A stretch of 42,827 nucleotides of DNA from Epilinea sp044228875 (GTDB lineage Bacteria; Chloroflexota; Anaerolineae; Epilineales; Epilineaceae): positions 1 through 42,827 of the forward strand of contig JBGAUA010000011.1 of NCBI GenBank assembly GCA_044228875.1, read 5' to 3'. Shown piece after piece: positions 18,507-27,253 of this stretch. The stretch's first letter is position 1, and each line of letters opens with the position of its first letter. Under the pieces are notes generated by a model, which saw only the letters and a program-made list of their open reading frames with translations, was not told where the DNA came from and did not search any database. Position numbers and translations under genes: made by a program.

Positions 18507-19059
18507 CGCCATCTCCCAACACGCGTCCCAAGGACGCCAATGCCCGGTGCTGCAGTGACTTGATCGCCCCTTCGGTCTTGCCCAGGATCTGGGCGACCTC
18601 GAGGTTGCTCAAGCCGTCGACGAACTTCAAGATGACCACTTGCTGCTGGTCGTCCGTCAGCTCGGCCAGGGCCTGCCGCAGCGCCTGATGCGAGAACTCC
18701 TGGTCCAGGAGTTGGGTCGGGTGTGCGACATCGGCGACCAGCTTCTCCTCCAGAGAGAGCGCCGGCTGCGAAGGCTGGCGCCGGAAATGGTCTACCACCA
18801 TGTTGCTGGCTATGCGGTAGAGCCACGCCGAGAAAGGCACGCCCCTGAAGGCGAAACCGTCGATGCTCTCCATGGCCTTGGCGAACACATCCATTGCGAT
18901 GTCTTCCGCCACGACCTGGTCCCCGACCCTGTAGTACGTGTATTTGTAAACGCCGTTGAAGTAACGTTCGTAGATCTCCCCGAACGCCGCTGGATCGTAA
19001 TCCTGTGCGCGGCGGACAAGGTCCTCTTCGTTGTACTGCAGCGGTTCCGTGATGTTCAT
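18490..19059 (-). CDS. ECF-type RNA polymerase sigma factor
   Basis: The product is a 189-residue sigma-70 family protein with only regions 2 and 4. Region 2 covers about residues 22-95 (DPAAFGEIYERYFNGVYKYTYYRVGD ... FSAWLYRIASNMVVDHFRR). Region 4 covers about 128-180 (LTDDQQQVVILKFVDGLSNLEVAQILGKTEGAIKSLQHRAL), with the helix-turn-helix LSNLEVAQILGKTEGAIKSL. It overlaps the DUF5667 gene, as expected for a sigma/anti-sigma operon. There is no Shine-Dalgarno sequence before the ATG (upstream bases are ...CCCCATACCGTT). The cell function it controls cannot be told from sequence. Confidence 0.93.
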   Translation of the reverse strand: MNITEPLQYNEEDLVRRAQDYDPAAFGEIYERYFNGVYKYTYYRVGDQVVAEDIAMDVFAKAMESIDGFAFRGVPFSAWLYRIASNMVVDHFRRQPSQPALSLEEKLVADVAHPTQLLDQEFSHQALRQALAELTDDQQQVVILKFVDGLSNLEVAQILGKTEGAIKSLQHRALASLGRVLGDGGEVPA

Positions 19060-19170
19060 AACGGTATGGGGTGACCAAAGTTACGGGTGCGGGACATAAA
19101 ATTCTTGACCCGGGGGGGGGAGGGCTCTTAAGGCGGGGGAGCCATTTATAGCGTGGCATCGTCCGATCCG

Positions 19171-20085
19171 TCAATTCACCGGTCGCCAGCGCGGCCGGGG
19201 AGCGGGAGAGGCTGCGGTGTCCAGCCAGGCTACGGCGAAGATGTCGTTGGCGGCCACGGCCCGCAACGGGCTGCGCATGGCCATGCGGCCCAGTCGGCGG
19301 GCCAAGGGCCGAGCCAACTCCGGGTATCCCAGGCGACGAGCGGGGTCGGGGTAGTCGCGCTCCTGTCCGCGCCGGGCATGGCGGGTGCTCCATTCCTCCA
19401 GCCAGACAGCGGCGCCCAGGCCGGCGCGCGCGAGGGACCGGCGCAGTTGTCGCGGGCTCTGCTCGTTGACATGCACCGCGCGCTCGTAGTCGGAGCGGGG
19501 ATCCGCGGGCAGGCGGCGCAGCAGGCCGCGCAGCAGCGGATAACCGATGTCCAGCGCCCAGCGGTTGGGCAGGGTGTGGATCACGACCAGCCCGTCCGGA
19601 GCCAGGACGCGCGCCACCTCGCGCAGCAGGGTGTCCACCTGCCAGTCGTGCAGATGCTCGATCAGGTCCAGGAGCAGCACGCGGTCCATGGAGGCTGACG
19701 CCAGGGGCAGGCAGCCGGCATCGGCCTGCAGCAGGACGACGTCTCGGCGGGCCGCCTCCCCCAGAACGCGGTCCGCCGTCTCGCGGGTGAGCGCCAGGCT
19801 GTCGCGGCTGAAATCCAGGGCGGTGACCACGGCGCCGCGCCGTATCGCGTGCGTACTGGCCTCACCGCGGCCGCAGCCCACGTCGGCCACACGCAGGCCG
19901 GGCCGCAGGTCGGCCAGGGCCAGCGATCTGGCCAGACGGGGGCGGAGGGGCCGCCCGCCGGCGGCCAGGAAGCCGGCGTGCTCGCCCGCCGTGAAGGTCT
20001 CCAAGATCGCCCTGCTGTAGAGGCTGGGCGATACCGCGGCGGCGCGGTGGGCAGGAGGGCCCCAAAGGGCGGAGAGGGCTGGCAT
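19171..20085 (-). CDS. Class I SAM-dependent methyltransferase
   Basis: The 304-residue product has the Rossmann methyltransferase core. Motif I is VADVGCGRGEAS, the acidic end of strand 2 is VTALDFSRDSL, motif II reads VVLLQADAGCLPLASASMDRVLLLDLIEHLHD, and the post-core strand is LAPDGLVVIHTLPNRW. This resembles UbiE/Methyltransf_11-type enzymes acting on lipid or small-molecule substrates, but the acceptor is unknown. The C-terminal third is Arg-rich. The ATG at 20085 has GGAG 8 nt upstream; a GTG at 20130 in frame is less likely. It is divergent from the Notum-like esterase gene. Confidence 0.87.
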   Translation of the reverse strand: MPALSALWGPPAHRAAAVSPSLYSRAILETFTAGEHAGFLAAGGRPLRPRLARSLALADLRPGLRVADVGCGRGEASTHAIRRGAVVTALDFSRDSLALTRETADRVLGEAARRDVVLLQADAGCLPLASASMDRVLLLDLIEHLHDWQVDTLLREVARVLAPDGLVVIHTLPNRWALDIGYPLLRGLLRRLPADPRSDYERAVHVNEQSPRQLRRSLARAGLGAAVWLEEWSTRHARRGQERDYPDPARRLGYPELARPLARRLGRMAMRSPLRAVAANDIFAVAWLDTAASPAPRPRWRPVN

Positions 20086-20150
20086 GGGCGGAACTCCACA
20101 TCTATGACGTGCCAGCGGCCAAAGCGACACGATCAGTTGGCGGGCGAGAC

Positions 20151-20179
20151 TGGAAACAGGCCGGGGAGCAGGCTACACT
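20151..20179 (+). promoter_or_regulatory. Possible promoter of the esterase gene
   Basis: TGGAAA (20151-20156) and TACACT (20174-20179) are 17 nt apart, 84 bp before the ATG at 20263. Each hexamer matches consensus at four positions. Confidence 0.35.
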
Positions 20180-20262
20180 GGATAGAGGGTACGAGCGGCG
20201 CTCCTGCGCGCCGATGCGGGCACCGTGGACACGAGCGGCCCCCCATGTTAAAGAGGTGCAAC

Positions 20263-21579
20263 ATGCCATGGCAGCCACCAGCGCGCCGCGTGCGCGCGCT
20301 GCAAACCGTCGTCCGGGCCGGTTTCCTCGCGGTTCTGGCGCTCGCGGCCCATTCCGGTCGGCCGGCCGCCGCCGACGCACCGTCGCCGCCCGGTCTGGAG
20401 TTGGCCACAGCCCTGCGTCGGGCCGCCGCCGCTCTGCCGAAGCACCCTGTGGCGCCGCAGCAGCTGTCGGGCTGGCAGGCGGTGCCCATGGAAGGCGCCA
20501 CCTGCGGGCGCGGCGCGCCCTTCTCGTACTACCTCAACGCCGCCAGTCGACCTGACGCGGGCCTCTTCATCCTTTTGTCGGGCGGGGGCGCCTGTTTGAA
20601 GGAAGGTCCGGCGCCGGAGGGAACGACCGGCGTCGCCAGATCCCTGTACTGCATGGACTTCGAGAACTTCCAGGATCCGGCGGTGAACGACCAGTACTTC
20701 ACCGGCGCCCTGTCCGGGCTGATCATCCCCACGGTCCTGCCCCACTTCAACCGCTCCGATGCCGCCAATCCCTTCCGCGACTACCACTTCGCCGCCGTGC
20801 CCTACTGCACCGGCGACGTCTTCGCCGGCGGGATGACGGCAGGTTACGACTACAACCCCGACCCGACCGCCACCTTCGACGTCATCCACCGGGGTCACCT
20901 CAACCTGATGGCGGTCCTGGAGGACCTGCAGCGCCGCGTGAAGGGCGATGTGCCTGTGGTCTTCAGCGGCTTGTCGGCCGGCGGCTTCGGCGCCGTCTTC
21001 AATTTCCCGGAGGTGATCGAGCGCTGGCCGCGCGCGATGCTGCTGCCGGATTCGGGCATGGCTCCGGAGATCCCGGGCACCCTCTTCGACCGTCAGGGTG
21101 CCACGGTCGCAGCCCGCTGGGGCGCCGACGCGCTCCTGCCGAGCTGGTGCCGAGACGCGGCCTGCCTGGCCACGCAGCGGCTCCTTGCGGCCCATGCCGA
21201 ACATTTCGACGGCCGGCGCGGCCCCTGGAGGCCCTTCGGCTACATGCAGAGCCAACAGGACAGTGTGCTGACGCCCTACCTGGAGACCACACCCTGCGGC
21301 TACGAGATCGGGCTTCGCGCCGGCTTCTCCCGGCACGGCCTTCCCAACCTGCGCGCCTACCTGCCGGCCACCGACAAGCATGTCTTCAGCATCGTCGCCG
21401 ACAGCAGCAACCCGCTGGCCGGCGCACGGCCCTTCGTCTCCAAGCGGGGGGTGAGCTTCCTGGACTGGTTCCGCAAGGTAGCCACCGCCCAAGGCGTCGC
21501 CGACCTGCCGCCGGACATGGTGGACCCGTATCTGGCCTGCCACGACATCCACCTGGCCTCCGTGCGCCTGGGGCCTTGA
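20263..21579 (+). CDS. Secreted pectinacetylesterase/Notum-like serine hydrolase
   Basis: This 438-residue exported alpha/beta hydrolase should remove acyl groups from a polysaccharide or other substrate. The signal peptide covers residues 1 to about 38. The oxyanion region is SGGGACLKE (106-114; plant and animal relatives have GGGWC), the nucleophile is Ser238 in GLSAGGFGA, Asp333 lies in YMQSQQDSVL, and His373 lies in TDKHVFS. This order matches the Ser-Asp-His triad of the PAE/Notum family. At least eight Cys residues in the mature part suggest disulfides, consistent with export. AGAGGTG 7 nt before the ATG supports this start. The true substrate (pectin, other glycan, or lipid modification) is open. 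Confidence 0.85.
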   Translation: MPWQPPARRVRALQTVVRAGFLAVLALAAHSGRPAAADAPSPPGLELATALRRAAAALPKHPVAPQQLSGWQAVPMEGATCGRGAPFSYYLNAASRPDAGLFILLSGGGACLKEGPAPEGTTGVARSLYCMDFENFQDPAVNDQYFTGALSGLIIPTVLPHFNRSDAANPFRDYHFAAVPYCTGDVFAGGMTAGYDYNPDPTATFDVIHRGHLNLMAVLEDLQRRVKGDVPVVFSGLSAGGFGAVFNFPEVIERWPRAMLLPDSGMAPEIPGTLFDRQGATVAARWGADALLPSWCRDAACLATQRLLAAHAEHFDGRRGPWRPFGYMQSQQDSVLTPYLETTPCGYEIGLRAGFSRHGLPNLRAYLPATDKHVFSIVADSSNPLAGARPFVSKRGVSFLDWFRKVATAQGVADLPPDMVDPYLACHDIHLASVRLGP

Positions 21580-21676
21580 GCCCGCGCCCCACCGCCCGTC
21601 GACCGGATGCCGGGCCGCGGACGCCCGCGGGTTCCAGGCCGCCCCGATCCACCCCCCTCGCCGGAGGCAGCGCGAC

Positions 21677-22837
21677 GTGATGCCACAGGATCTGATTCCC
21701 CACGATATCCCGATGGCTTCCCATGTCCTCCGGCTGGAAACGGCCTTGGGAGATGCTTTCGACATCCACGACGTCACCGACCGCGGCGATGTCGTGGTCT
21801 TCCGCGGTCGCTACCTGCGCAGCCCGGAGCTGCTCTATGAACAGGTCTCGCCGCGCTTCAAGGCGCTGGGCTACCAGACCGTGCTGCGCCAGGAGCAGGG
21901 CCGGGATGTGGTCATCGGTTACCCCATGCAAGCCACGGGCCGCCGCGCTTCGCCCTGGCTGCATCTGGCGCTGTTCCTCCTGACCGTGCTGAGCACCGGT
22001 TTCGCCGGTGCCCTGCAATGGTTGGGCGAGCACGGTGCCGAGGTTGGCCTGGACCCTGCCGCCCCGCCTGGGCTGGGCGAGCTGGCGCGCCTCGCCCTCA
22101 CCCATTGGCGGGGCGGCTTGCCGTTCACGGTCGCGCTGCTGGGCATCCTGGGCGTCCACGAGTTCGGGCATTACTTCATGGCCCGGCGCTATAAACTGGA
22201 CGTCAGCCTGCCCTACTTCATCCCCTTTCCGCTCAACACCTTCACTGGCACGTTGGGTGCGGTGATCAAGATCCAGTCGCCCTTCGAATCCCGCAAGTCG
22301 CTCTTCGACGTGGGCATCGCCGGGCCCTTGGCCGGGCTGGCGGTAGCCGTGCCGGTGGTGCTCGCCGGCCTGGTCAACGCCAGGATGGGCACGATCGATC
22401 CCTCCCAGGCGGGGGTCAGCTTCGGTGAGCCACTGCTCTTTCAATTCCTGGCCTGGTTGATCCATGGACCCCGGCCGGAAGGCCAGGACCTACTGATGAA
22501 CCCCATGCTCATGGCCGGCTGGTGGGGCTTCTTCATCACCGCGCTCAACCTGCTCCCCGTCTCGCAGCTGGACGGCGGCCACATCGCCTACGGGCTCCTG
22601 GGCAAGGGGCATCGCTATCTGGCGCGGGCCTTCTTCCTGGCCGCAGTGGTCCTGTCCGTCCTGACCAGCCAGGGCTATATCGTCATGCTGGTGCTGGTCC
22701 TCTTCATGGGCCTGGACCATCCGCCGGCCCTGGACGACCTCACGCCCATCGGCCTGCCGCGGCAGATCCTGGGCTGGGCCACGCTCATCCTCTTCTTCCT
22801 CCTCTTCACCCCCGTGCCGCTCTCGGCCCTGGGCTGA
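21677..22837 (+). CDS. Site-2 protease family (M50) membrane metalloprotease
   Basis: The 386-residue product cleaves, by family, within membrane segments. The zinc motif HEFGH (161-165) lies in a TM helix, and the second metal-ligand motif is NLLPVSQLDGGH (291-302), the equivalent of NPDG. The N-terminal ~90 residues are a soluble domain (ETALGDAFDIHDVTDRGDVVVFRGRYL...), as in the cyanobacterial/plant EGY-like branch. About seven hydrophobic helices follow. The GTG at 21677 has GGAGG 9 nt upstream; the adjacent ATG at 21680 is equally possible and shortens the protein by one residue. It follows the esterase gene by 97 bp and precedes a glycosyltransferase gene by 16 bp. Confidence 0.9.
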   Translation: MMPQDLIPHDIPMASHVLRLETALGDAFDIHDVTDRGDVVVFRGRYLRSPELLYEQVSPRFKALGYQTVLRQEQGRDVVIGYPMQATGRRASPWLHLALFLLTVLSTGFAGALQWLGEHGAEVGLDPAAPPGLGELARLALTHWRGGLPFTVALLGILGVHEFGHYFMARRYKLDVSLPYFIPFPLNTFTGTLGAVIKIQSPFESRKSLFDVGIAGPLAGLAVAVPVVLAGLVNARMGTIDPSQAGVSFGEPLLFQFLAWLIHGPRPEGQDLLMNPMLMAGWWGFFITALNLLPVSQLDGGHIAYGLLGKGHRYLARAFFLAAVVLSVLTSQGYIVMLVLVLFMGLDHPPALDDLTPIGLPRQILGWATLILFFLLFTPVPLSALG

Positions 22838-22853
22838 AGGGCGGCGGGCGGCG

Positions 22854-24686
22854 ATGGCGACCGGCGTGGCGCCGCGCGCGGCTGGAGAGGGGGCCCACGC
22901 CGGCACGAGGTCTGCATCGGCCATCGCGGCGTCCGCTGCCGACCGATCGTCGGGCGCGGGTCGGCCGGCGATCGCGACCGCATGCGGCCTGGCACTGTTG
23001 GCCTTTCTCCTGCGACTGCCGGGCCTGCAGGACTGGCCGGCATGGACGGACGAGACCGGCGAGATCGCCACGGCGGTGGACATCGCCTTCCACGGGGCGC
23101 GGCCTCTGGTCCACAACGACAGCTACCGCGGGCCTCTATGGGCCTGGCTGCTGGCGATCCCCTTGCGGCTCCTGGGCCCCCATGCCTGGCTTCCCCGCGT
23201 CTTCGCCGCCGCCATCGGCGCCGCGACGGTGGCGGCGGTCTGGCTGCTGGCGGCCCGCTTCGCGGGACGGCGCGGGGCCTTTGTGGCCGCGCTCCTGGCG
23301 AGTACCGCTTTCGCGCCGCTGGTCTTCTTCAGCCATATCGCCTGGAGCAACCACATGACCCCGCTGGCGGTGGCCGTCGCGCTGCTGGCGACGGCCTGGG
23401 CCGCGCGCTGGCCGGAGCCGGGGCGGCGGGAGGCACCGGCCGCCGCAACCGTGGCGTCGACCGGCGCGGGATGGTCGCCCGGGCGGATGGTCCTGGCCGG
23501 GCTGGCCTGGGGGGCGGCGCTGCAGACACATCCTTCGGCCTTGCCGGCCTTCGCCGGCCTGGGGGGATGGCTGGCCTGGCGGCGGCTGCGGCCATGGCGC
23601 GATCGAGCGGATCGCCGCCTGGATCGGTCGGACCGCCCCGCGGATCCGGCGCTACCGACAGACCGCGTTCTCGTCCGATCCTGCCTCGCGGTCGCCTTGG
23701 GCGCATCCCTCGCCCTGAGCCCGGTGCTGGCCTACAACCTCCGAGCGCTGAGAGACGGCGACCAGCCCACCTCGATGGCCGAGGCCACGGACGTGGATCA
23801 GCCGGTGAACCGCGACCTCGGCCCGCGCGTCCTCATGGGCAATGTCATCGGCCTTTTCGGCCAGCTGGGCCGTGCGGCGGTGGCCGGCCCGCCCTGGGAG
23901 CATGGGGATCCGCAGCCAAGGGGCCTGCAATCCCTTACCGACGGCCTGCGGCCGGCGGCCACGGCCACCGCCGCGGCCCTGCTGCTGGCGGCCTTGGCCT
24001 GGACGGCGCGTCGGCCGGCGCTGGCGCTTGTCGCCTGGCCCGCCTGGTCCTCCGTCCTCCTGCTGCCGTTGATCAACCGCAGCTACCTGAACATCTACGA
24101 CGCCCGCTACCTTGGTGTGCTGCTGCTGCTGGGTCAGGTGGCGTTGGCGGCCTGGCTGGTAGGGGACGGCTGGGGTGGCGAGCCGCCTGCGGCACCCGGC
24201 GCAGGCGAGAAGGTGACGACAGCCGCATCACGCCGGACTTCCGGCCCGCGTGTCGCGAAGGGCCTGATCCTCCTCTTCATGGTGTGCTACCCGCTTCTGG
24301 CCGCCACCGCCCATGCCCAGCGATCCTACGCCAGTGGTCGCAACAATGGCCCGCTCTGGGCGGCGCAGGCAGCGTTGGTCCGCGATCGCCAGGGCCGCGT
24401 GGATGCCCCGCCGGTGCTCATCGCCCGGGAGCTGCGCGATCTGGACCTGGGCGGCGGGGGCGATCCGGCACGCGCCCTGGACCTGATGCTCACACTTGAG
24501 GGGCAGGCCGTCGAAACGGTCAGGGCTGACACCCTGGGCTGGCACCTGGCGCAGAGCGGCGGGCCACTGTGGGCCGTGGTCACCGACACTACCGTCTGGC
24601 CGGCGCCCTGGCGCCCGCTGGAACTGGCCCGCGGACCGGGCTGGCAGGCGCTGCGACTCGAGCGAGGATCGCGCTCGACCCCGTAG
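22854..24686 (+). CDS. GT-C fold glycosyltransferase (family 39/ArnT-like)
   Basis: This 610-residue polytopic membrane protein most likely transfers a sugar from a polyprenyl-phosphate donor onto a lipid, glycan or protein on the outer face. The catalytic acidic pair is in the first external loop (WPAWTDETGE, Asp66-Glu67), directly after TM1 (ATACGLALLAFLLRLPGL). HNDSYRGPLWAWLLAIPLRLLG and the following helices match the PMT_2/GT39 layout of 10-12 TM segments. An extra ~40 cytoplasmic residues precede TM1. The C-terminal ~150 residues form a soluble domain. It follows the site-2 protease gene by 16 bp without a clear Shine-Dalgarno sequence. Confidence 0.85.
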   Translation: MATGVAPRAAGEGAHAGTRSASAIAASAADRSSGAGRPAIATACGLALLAFLLRLPGLQDWPAWTDETGEIATAVDIAFHGARPLVHNDSYRGPLWAWLLAIPLRLLGPHAWLPRVFAAAIGAATVAAVWLLAARFAGRRGAFVAALLASTAFAPLVFFSHIAWSNHMTPLAVAVALLATAWAARWPEPGRREAPAAATVASTGAGWSPGRMVLAGLAWGAALQTHPSALPAFAGLGGWLAWRRLRPWRDRADRRLDRSDRPADPALPTDRVLVRSCLAVALGASLALSPVLAYNLRALRDGDQPTSMAEATDVDQPVNRDLGPRVLMGNVIGLFGQLGRAAVAGPPWEHGDPQPRGLQSLTDGLRPAATATAAALLLAALAWTARRPALALVAWPAWSSVLLLPLINRSYLNIYDARYLGVLLLLGQVALAAWLVGDGWGGEPPAAPGAGEKVTTAASRRTSGPRVAKGLILLFMVCYPLLAATAHAQRSYASGRNNGPLWAAQAALVRDRQGRVDAPPVLIARELRDLDLGGGGDPARALDLMLTLEGQAVETVRADTLGWHLAQSGGPLWAVVTDTTVWPAPWRPLELARGPGWQALRLERGSRSTP

Positions 24687-24689
24687 CAG

Positions 24690-24810
24690 CACGGGACGGT
24701 GTCCCGAGGATCGTCGGACTGTGTCCCGCATCACACGGGACGGTGTCCCGAGGATCGCCGGACTGCGTCCCACATCACACGGGACGCAGTCCTATCCGTG
24801 CCGGACTGCG
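24690..24810. repeat. Tandem 44-bp repeats made of GGGAC/GTCCC palindromes
   Basis: Two full 44-bp units (24690-24733 and 24734-24777, differing at about four positions) and a third degenerate unit (24778-24810) lie end to end. Each unit contains GGGAC-GGT-GTCCC. Units 2 and 3 together form a perfect 12-bp stem (24760-24771 with 24781-24792, 9-nt loop). The block sits between the convergent glycosyltransferase and YLPW-protein genes, so it may stabilise or end both transcripts. The rest of the 201-bp gap holds one more small palindrome (CTGGA ... TCCAG) near 24815-24830. Confidence 0.75.
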
Positions 24811-24887
24811 TGTGCTGGATTTCAGTCCAGCTCCGTACCGCCGGTGCGGCCACCCACCGCTGCTCGGGGGTGAGGCGATGTCAGCCC

Positions 24888-27038
24888 TTAGCCGTTCACC
24901 CAAGGCAAGTACAGCTGTCTGCCCATCGGTGGCGTGACGGTTGGCGTGAGGGTCGGTGGCGGGGCCTCAGGGGTCCTGGAAGCTGTCGGTGCGGTGGCGA
25001 TCGGCGTGCCCACAGGAGGCGTCGGCGTGACCGAGGGGATCATCGGCGTTCCGGCCGTGGACGTCGGCGTGGGTACCCGAATGAGCGGGCCTTGCCGCGC
25101 ACAATCAGGCAGCAGTTCCAGCCACTCCGACGCTGCCGCTGCCGCGATGCCTTCCAAGGCCTGGGCCTTGGCCCCCTGCCAACGGGCGGGATCGTCGTCG
25201 GGGCTGTGGCGCAGCTGCCAGGCCGCCAGGTGGGCGCGGTTGCCGGTGAGCCGGCCCTGGGCATCGTAGGCCAGGTGCTCCCAGTAGGCGGCGCTGATCA
25301 CCGCGCTGCCCGTGAAGCCGGGGTTGACATAGCCCCAGGTGCTCAGGTCGACGTATTCCAGACCCTGTTGGGCGAGCTTGTTGCAGGTGAAGTCCAGAAG
25401 GCCGTTGGCGTCGTAGACGTAGAGGGTGAAGTCCGTGTAGCCCGGCGCCGTCGCGAGGTTGGCGACGGCGAAGCTGCCGTCTTCCGCCCGGCCCGCCAGG
25501 GCGAGCTTGGACTTCTTGCCGATCCGCGGCAGACCCAGGATGGTGACATCGGGGCCGCCCTCGTCCAGCGGCTCCAGCTCCAGACCCAGGGCGGAGACCG
25601 ACCCGGACGCGCCGCCCGTGACCGCGGGCGGCAGCAGGTCGATGCTGGCGAAGACCGGCACCGTGTTGCCCAGGGTGTTGCCGCCGGGCGTCCACCATTC
25701 CTGGCTTTCCACCCGGATCCGCCCGGTCCAGCGCTGCTGCAGACCGCTCGTCGCGGGGATGGCGAAGCTGCCCGTCGCCTGCGGGCAGATCCAGCCGACG
25801 AGGGAGGTGATCACATCGCCGCTGGGGTCCAGGAGGTAGACCTTTACCTTGGCCTGGAGATCGGGATGGGGGTTGAGCACCTGGACCACCGGACGCCAGC
25901 CGGCCGGTAGCGCCGGCAGGAGGCCGCTCCAGCCGGCGCGCGCCTGGGGCTCCGCCGCCACGCTGGCCAGCACCCGCCCGTCATAGCTGTCCGCCGTTGC
26001 GGCCAGTGGCTCCGTGCCGACAAGGGAAACGCCGACCGCGCCCGGTGCGGACGCGCAGTCGGCCAGAGCCAGTCGGACCGCGGCGCCCGGCGATACCGAA
26101 ACCGTCGTGCACAGGCGCGGCTTTCGGCAGTCATCCGGCGGCGAAGGTTCGTCTCCGCGCGGCCGGCCCGACATGTGGATGAAGACCTGCACCGTCGCGC
26201 AGTCGAGGCCCAGGTTCTGAATGCTCAGCTCGGTCATCGATCGTCCGGCAGGATCGCCGCCGCCGGCCAGCCCGGCAAGCCACGCGGCGTAGCTACCGTC
26301 GGCCTGCCGACCGGACATGGCCCGGTCGGCGCCGATGCCGAGGTAATCGGCCGCAGCGACTTCATCCACCTTGGCCCCCACCGGGCCGCAGCCGCGCTCA
26401 ACGGTGGCCGCGATGGGGCCGCCCTTCTTCCAACCCGGCTCAAGCCCGGTGAAACCAGCCCCCGTGCGGTAGGCCACGAGGAAGCGGCGATAGGCTCCGG
26501 GTTCGAGGGTGAGTGCCGCGGCGATCTCCTGGCATCCTGGGCTCCGGCTCATGCCGGGTGGCAAGGCGTCGATCGCCAGGCTGAACAGCGCTGCCGAGCG
26601 CGCCTCGGGGTCGATCTGGGGCGCATTCAGCGTCCACGAGGAACCGGGGATGATGAAGCCGCTGCAGTCCACGCGCAGCAGTTCTGGCGAACCCGTGGGA
26701 CAAGAACCGTCCGCTCCGAACTGCACCAGGAGCAGCCTCGTCGTCGGTCCCACAGGGACACTGCCCTTGATCGCGCCTGTCGTCCCCAGAGCCTGCACGT
26801 GGATCCGCGCCACGCAGTTGTCCGCGCCCCAGCCCTTGCGACCCAGCGAGGGCAGATGCACTTCCCGCGCGTCGTAGTCGGGGCCGGGTGCCGCCTGTAC
26901 CGGGGACTGCATCCCCGCGGGGGCGGGCGGCTCAGCGCGACCCGGGTTCTGAACCGCCCGGTCCTGGCCTAGGGCGATGCCGATGGGCAAGGCGAGCGGG
27001 ACCAGCATGAATCCAAGCATCCTGCGGCAAGATGACAC
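24888..27038 (-). CDS. Large secreted protein with Pro/Thr-rich linker and C-terminal YLPW tail
   Basis: I do not recognise this 716-residue protein as a named enzyme. A signal peptide (MSSCRRMLGFMLVPLALPIGIALG) leads into a long beta-rich mature region that mixes segments such as CVARIHVQALGTT and CATVQVFIHMSGR, suggestive of repeated Ig-like domains. Many paired Cys are present. About 60 Pro/Thr residues follow, and the protein ends RQLYLPWVNG. The same kind of tail ends the candidate selenoprotein. I infer a surface or extracellular protein. The GTG start has AGGAGG 5 nt upstream, better placed than the ATG that overlaps it in another frame. It is divergent from the DrrAB-like operon. Confidence 0.8.
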   Translation of the reverse strand: MSSCRRMLGFMLVPLALPIGIALGQDRAVQNPGRAEPPAPAGMQSPVQAAPGPDYDAREVHLPSLGRKGWGADNCVARIHVQALGTTGAIKGSVPVGPTTRLLLVQFGADGSCPTGSPELLRVDCSGFIIPGSSWTLNAPQIDPEARSAALFSLAIDALPPGMSRSPGCQEIAAALTLEPGAYRRFLVAYRTGAGFTGLEPGWKKGGPIAATVERGCGPVGAKVDEVAAADYLGIGADRAMSGRQADGSYAAWLAGLAGGGDPAGRSMTELSIQNLGLDCATVQVFIHMSGRPRGDEPSPPDDCRKPRLCTTVSVSPGAAVRLALADCASAPGAVGVSLVGTEPLAATADSYDGRVLASVAAEPQARAGWSGLLPALPAGWRPVVQVLNPHPDLQAKVKVYLLDPSGDVITSLVGWICPQATGSFAIPATSGLQQRWTGRIRVESQEWWTPGGNTLGNTVPVFASIDLLPPAVTGGASGSVSALGLELEPLDEGGPDVTILGLPRIGKKSKLALAGRAEDGSFAVANLATAPGYTDFTLYVYDANGLLDFTCNKLAQQGLEYVDLSTWGYVNPGFTGSAVISAAYWEHLAYDAQGRLTGNRAHLAAWQLRHSPDDDPARWQGAKAQALEGIAAAAASEWLELLPDCARQGPLIRVPTPTSTAGTPMIPSVTPTPPVGTPIATAPTASRTPEAPPPTLTPTVTPPMGRQLYLPWVNG

Positions 27039-27217
27039 ATCGACCTCCTACGGGGCTGAGACGCGGCGCGGCGCAAGGGATGACGAAACAGCGGCCTTGC
27101 CGGATACGACGGCACCTGCTTTCATGACCATGGTTGCCGCGGAGATCGCGACGGTTCAGGCCATCGGGTCCGCTTCGCCCCCTGCCGACGGGATCCGGAA
27201 TCGGGTCCGGACCGGAC

Positions 27218-27245
27218 TTGGACTCCCGGAGGCACCTGCTAGAAT
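27218..27245 (+). promoter_or_regulatory. Leaderless-type promoter of the DrrAB-like operon
   Basis: TTGGAC (27218-27223) and TAGAAT (27240-27245) are 16 nt apart. The -10 box ends 8 nt before the ATG at 27254 and no Shine-Dalgarno sequence exists, so the mRNA probably begins at or within 2 nt of the start codon. Confidence 0.55.
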
Positions 27246-27253
27246 CCACCCTC

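Noticed and set aside
16974..18563. 529-codon open frame on the plus strand
   Set aside because: It is antisense to the anti-sigma gene and crosses the 17018-17048 hairpin; its composition is Arg/Gly-rich without domains.
19059..19090. ECF-type autoregulatory promoter GTAAC-N16-CGTT before the sigma gene
   Set aside because: The CGTT touches the ATG, so transcription would begin inside the coding region and lose the start codon.
24690..24810. Possible CRISPR array in the 44-bp repeats
   Set aside because: The units abut one another with no unique spacers, there are only two full copies, and no cas genes are near.
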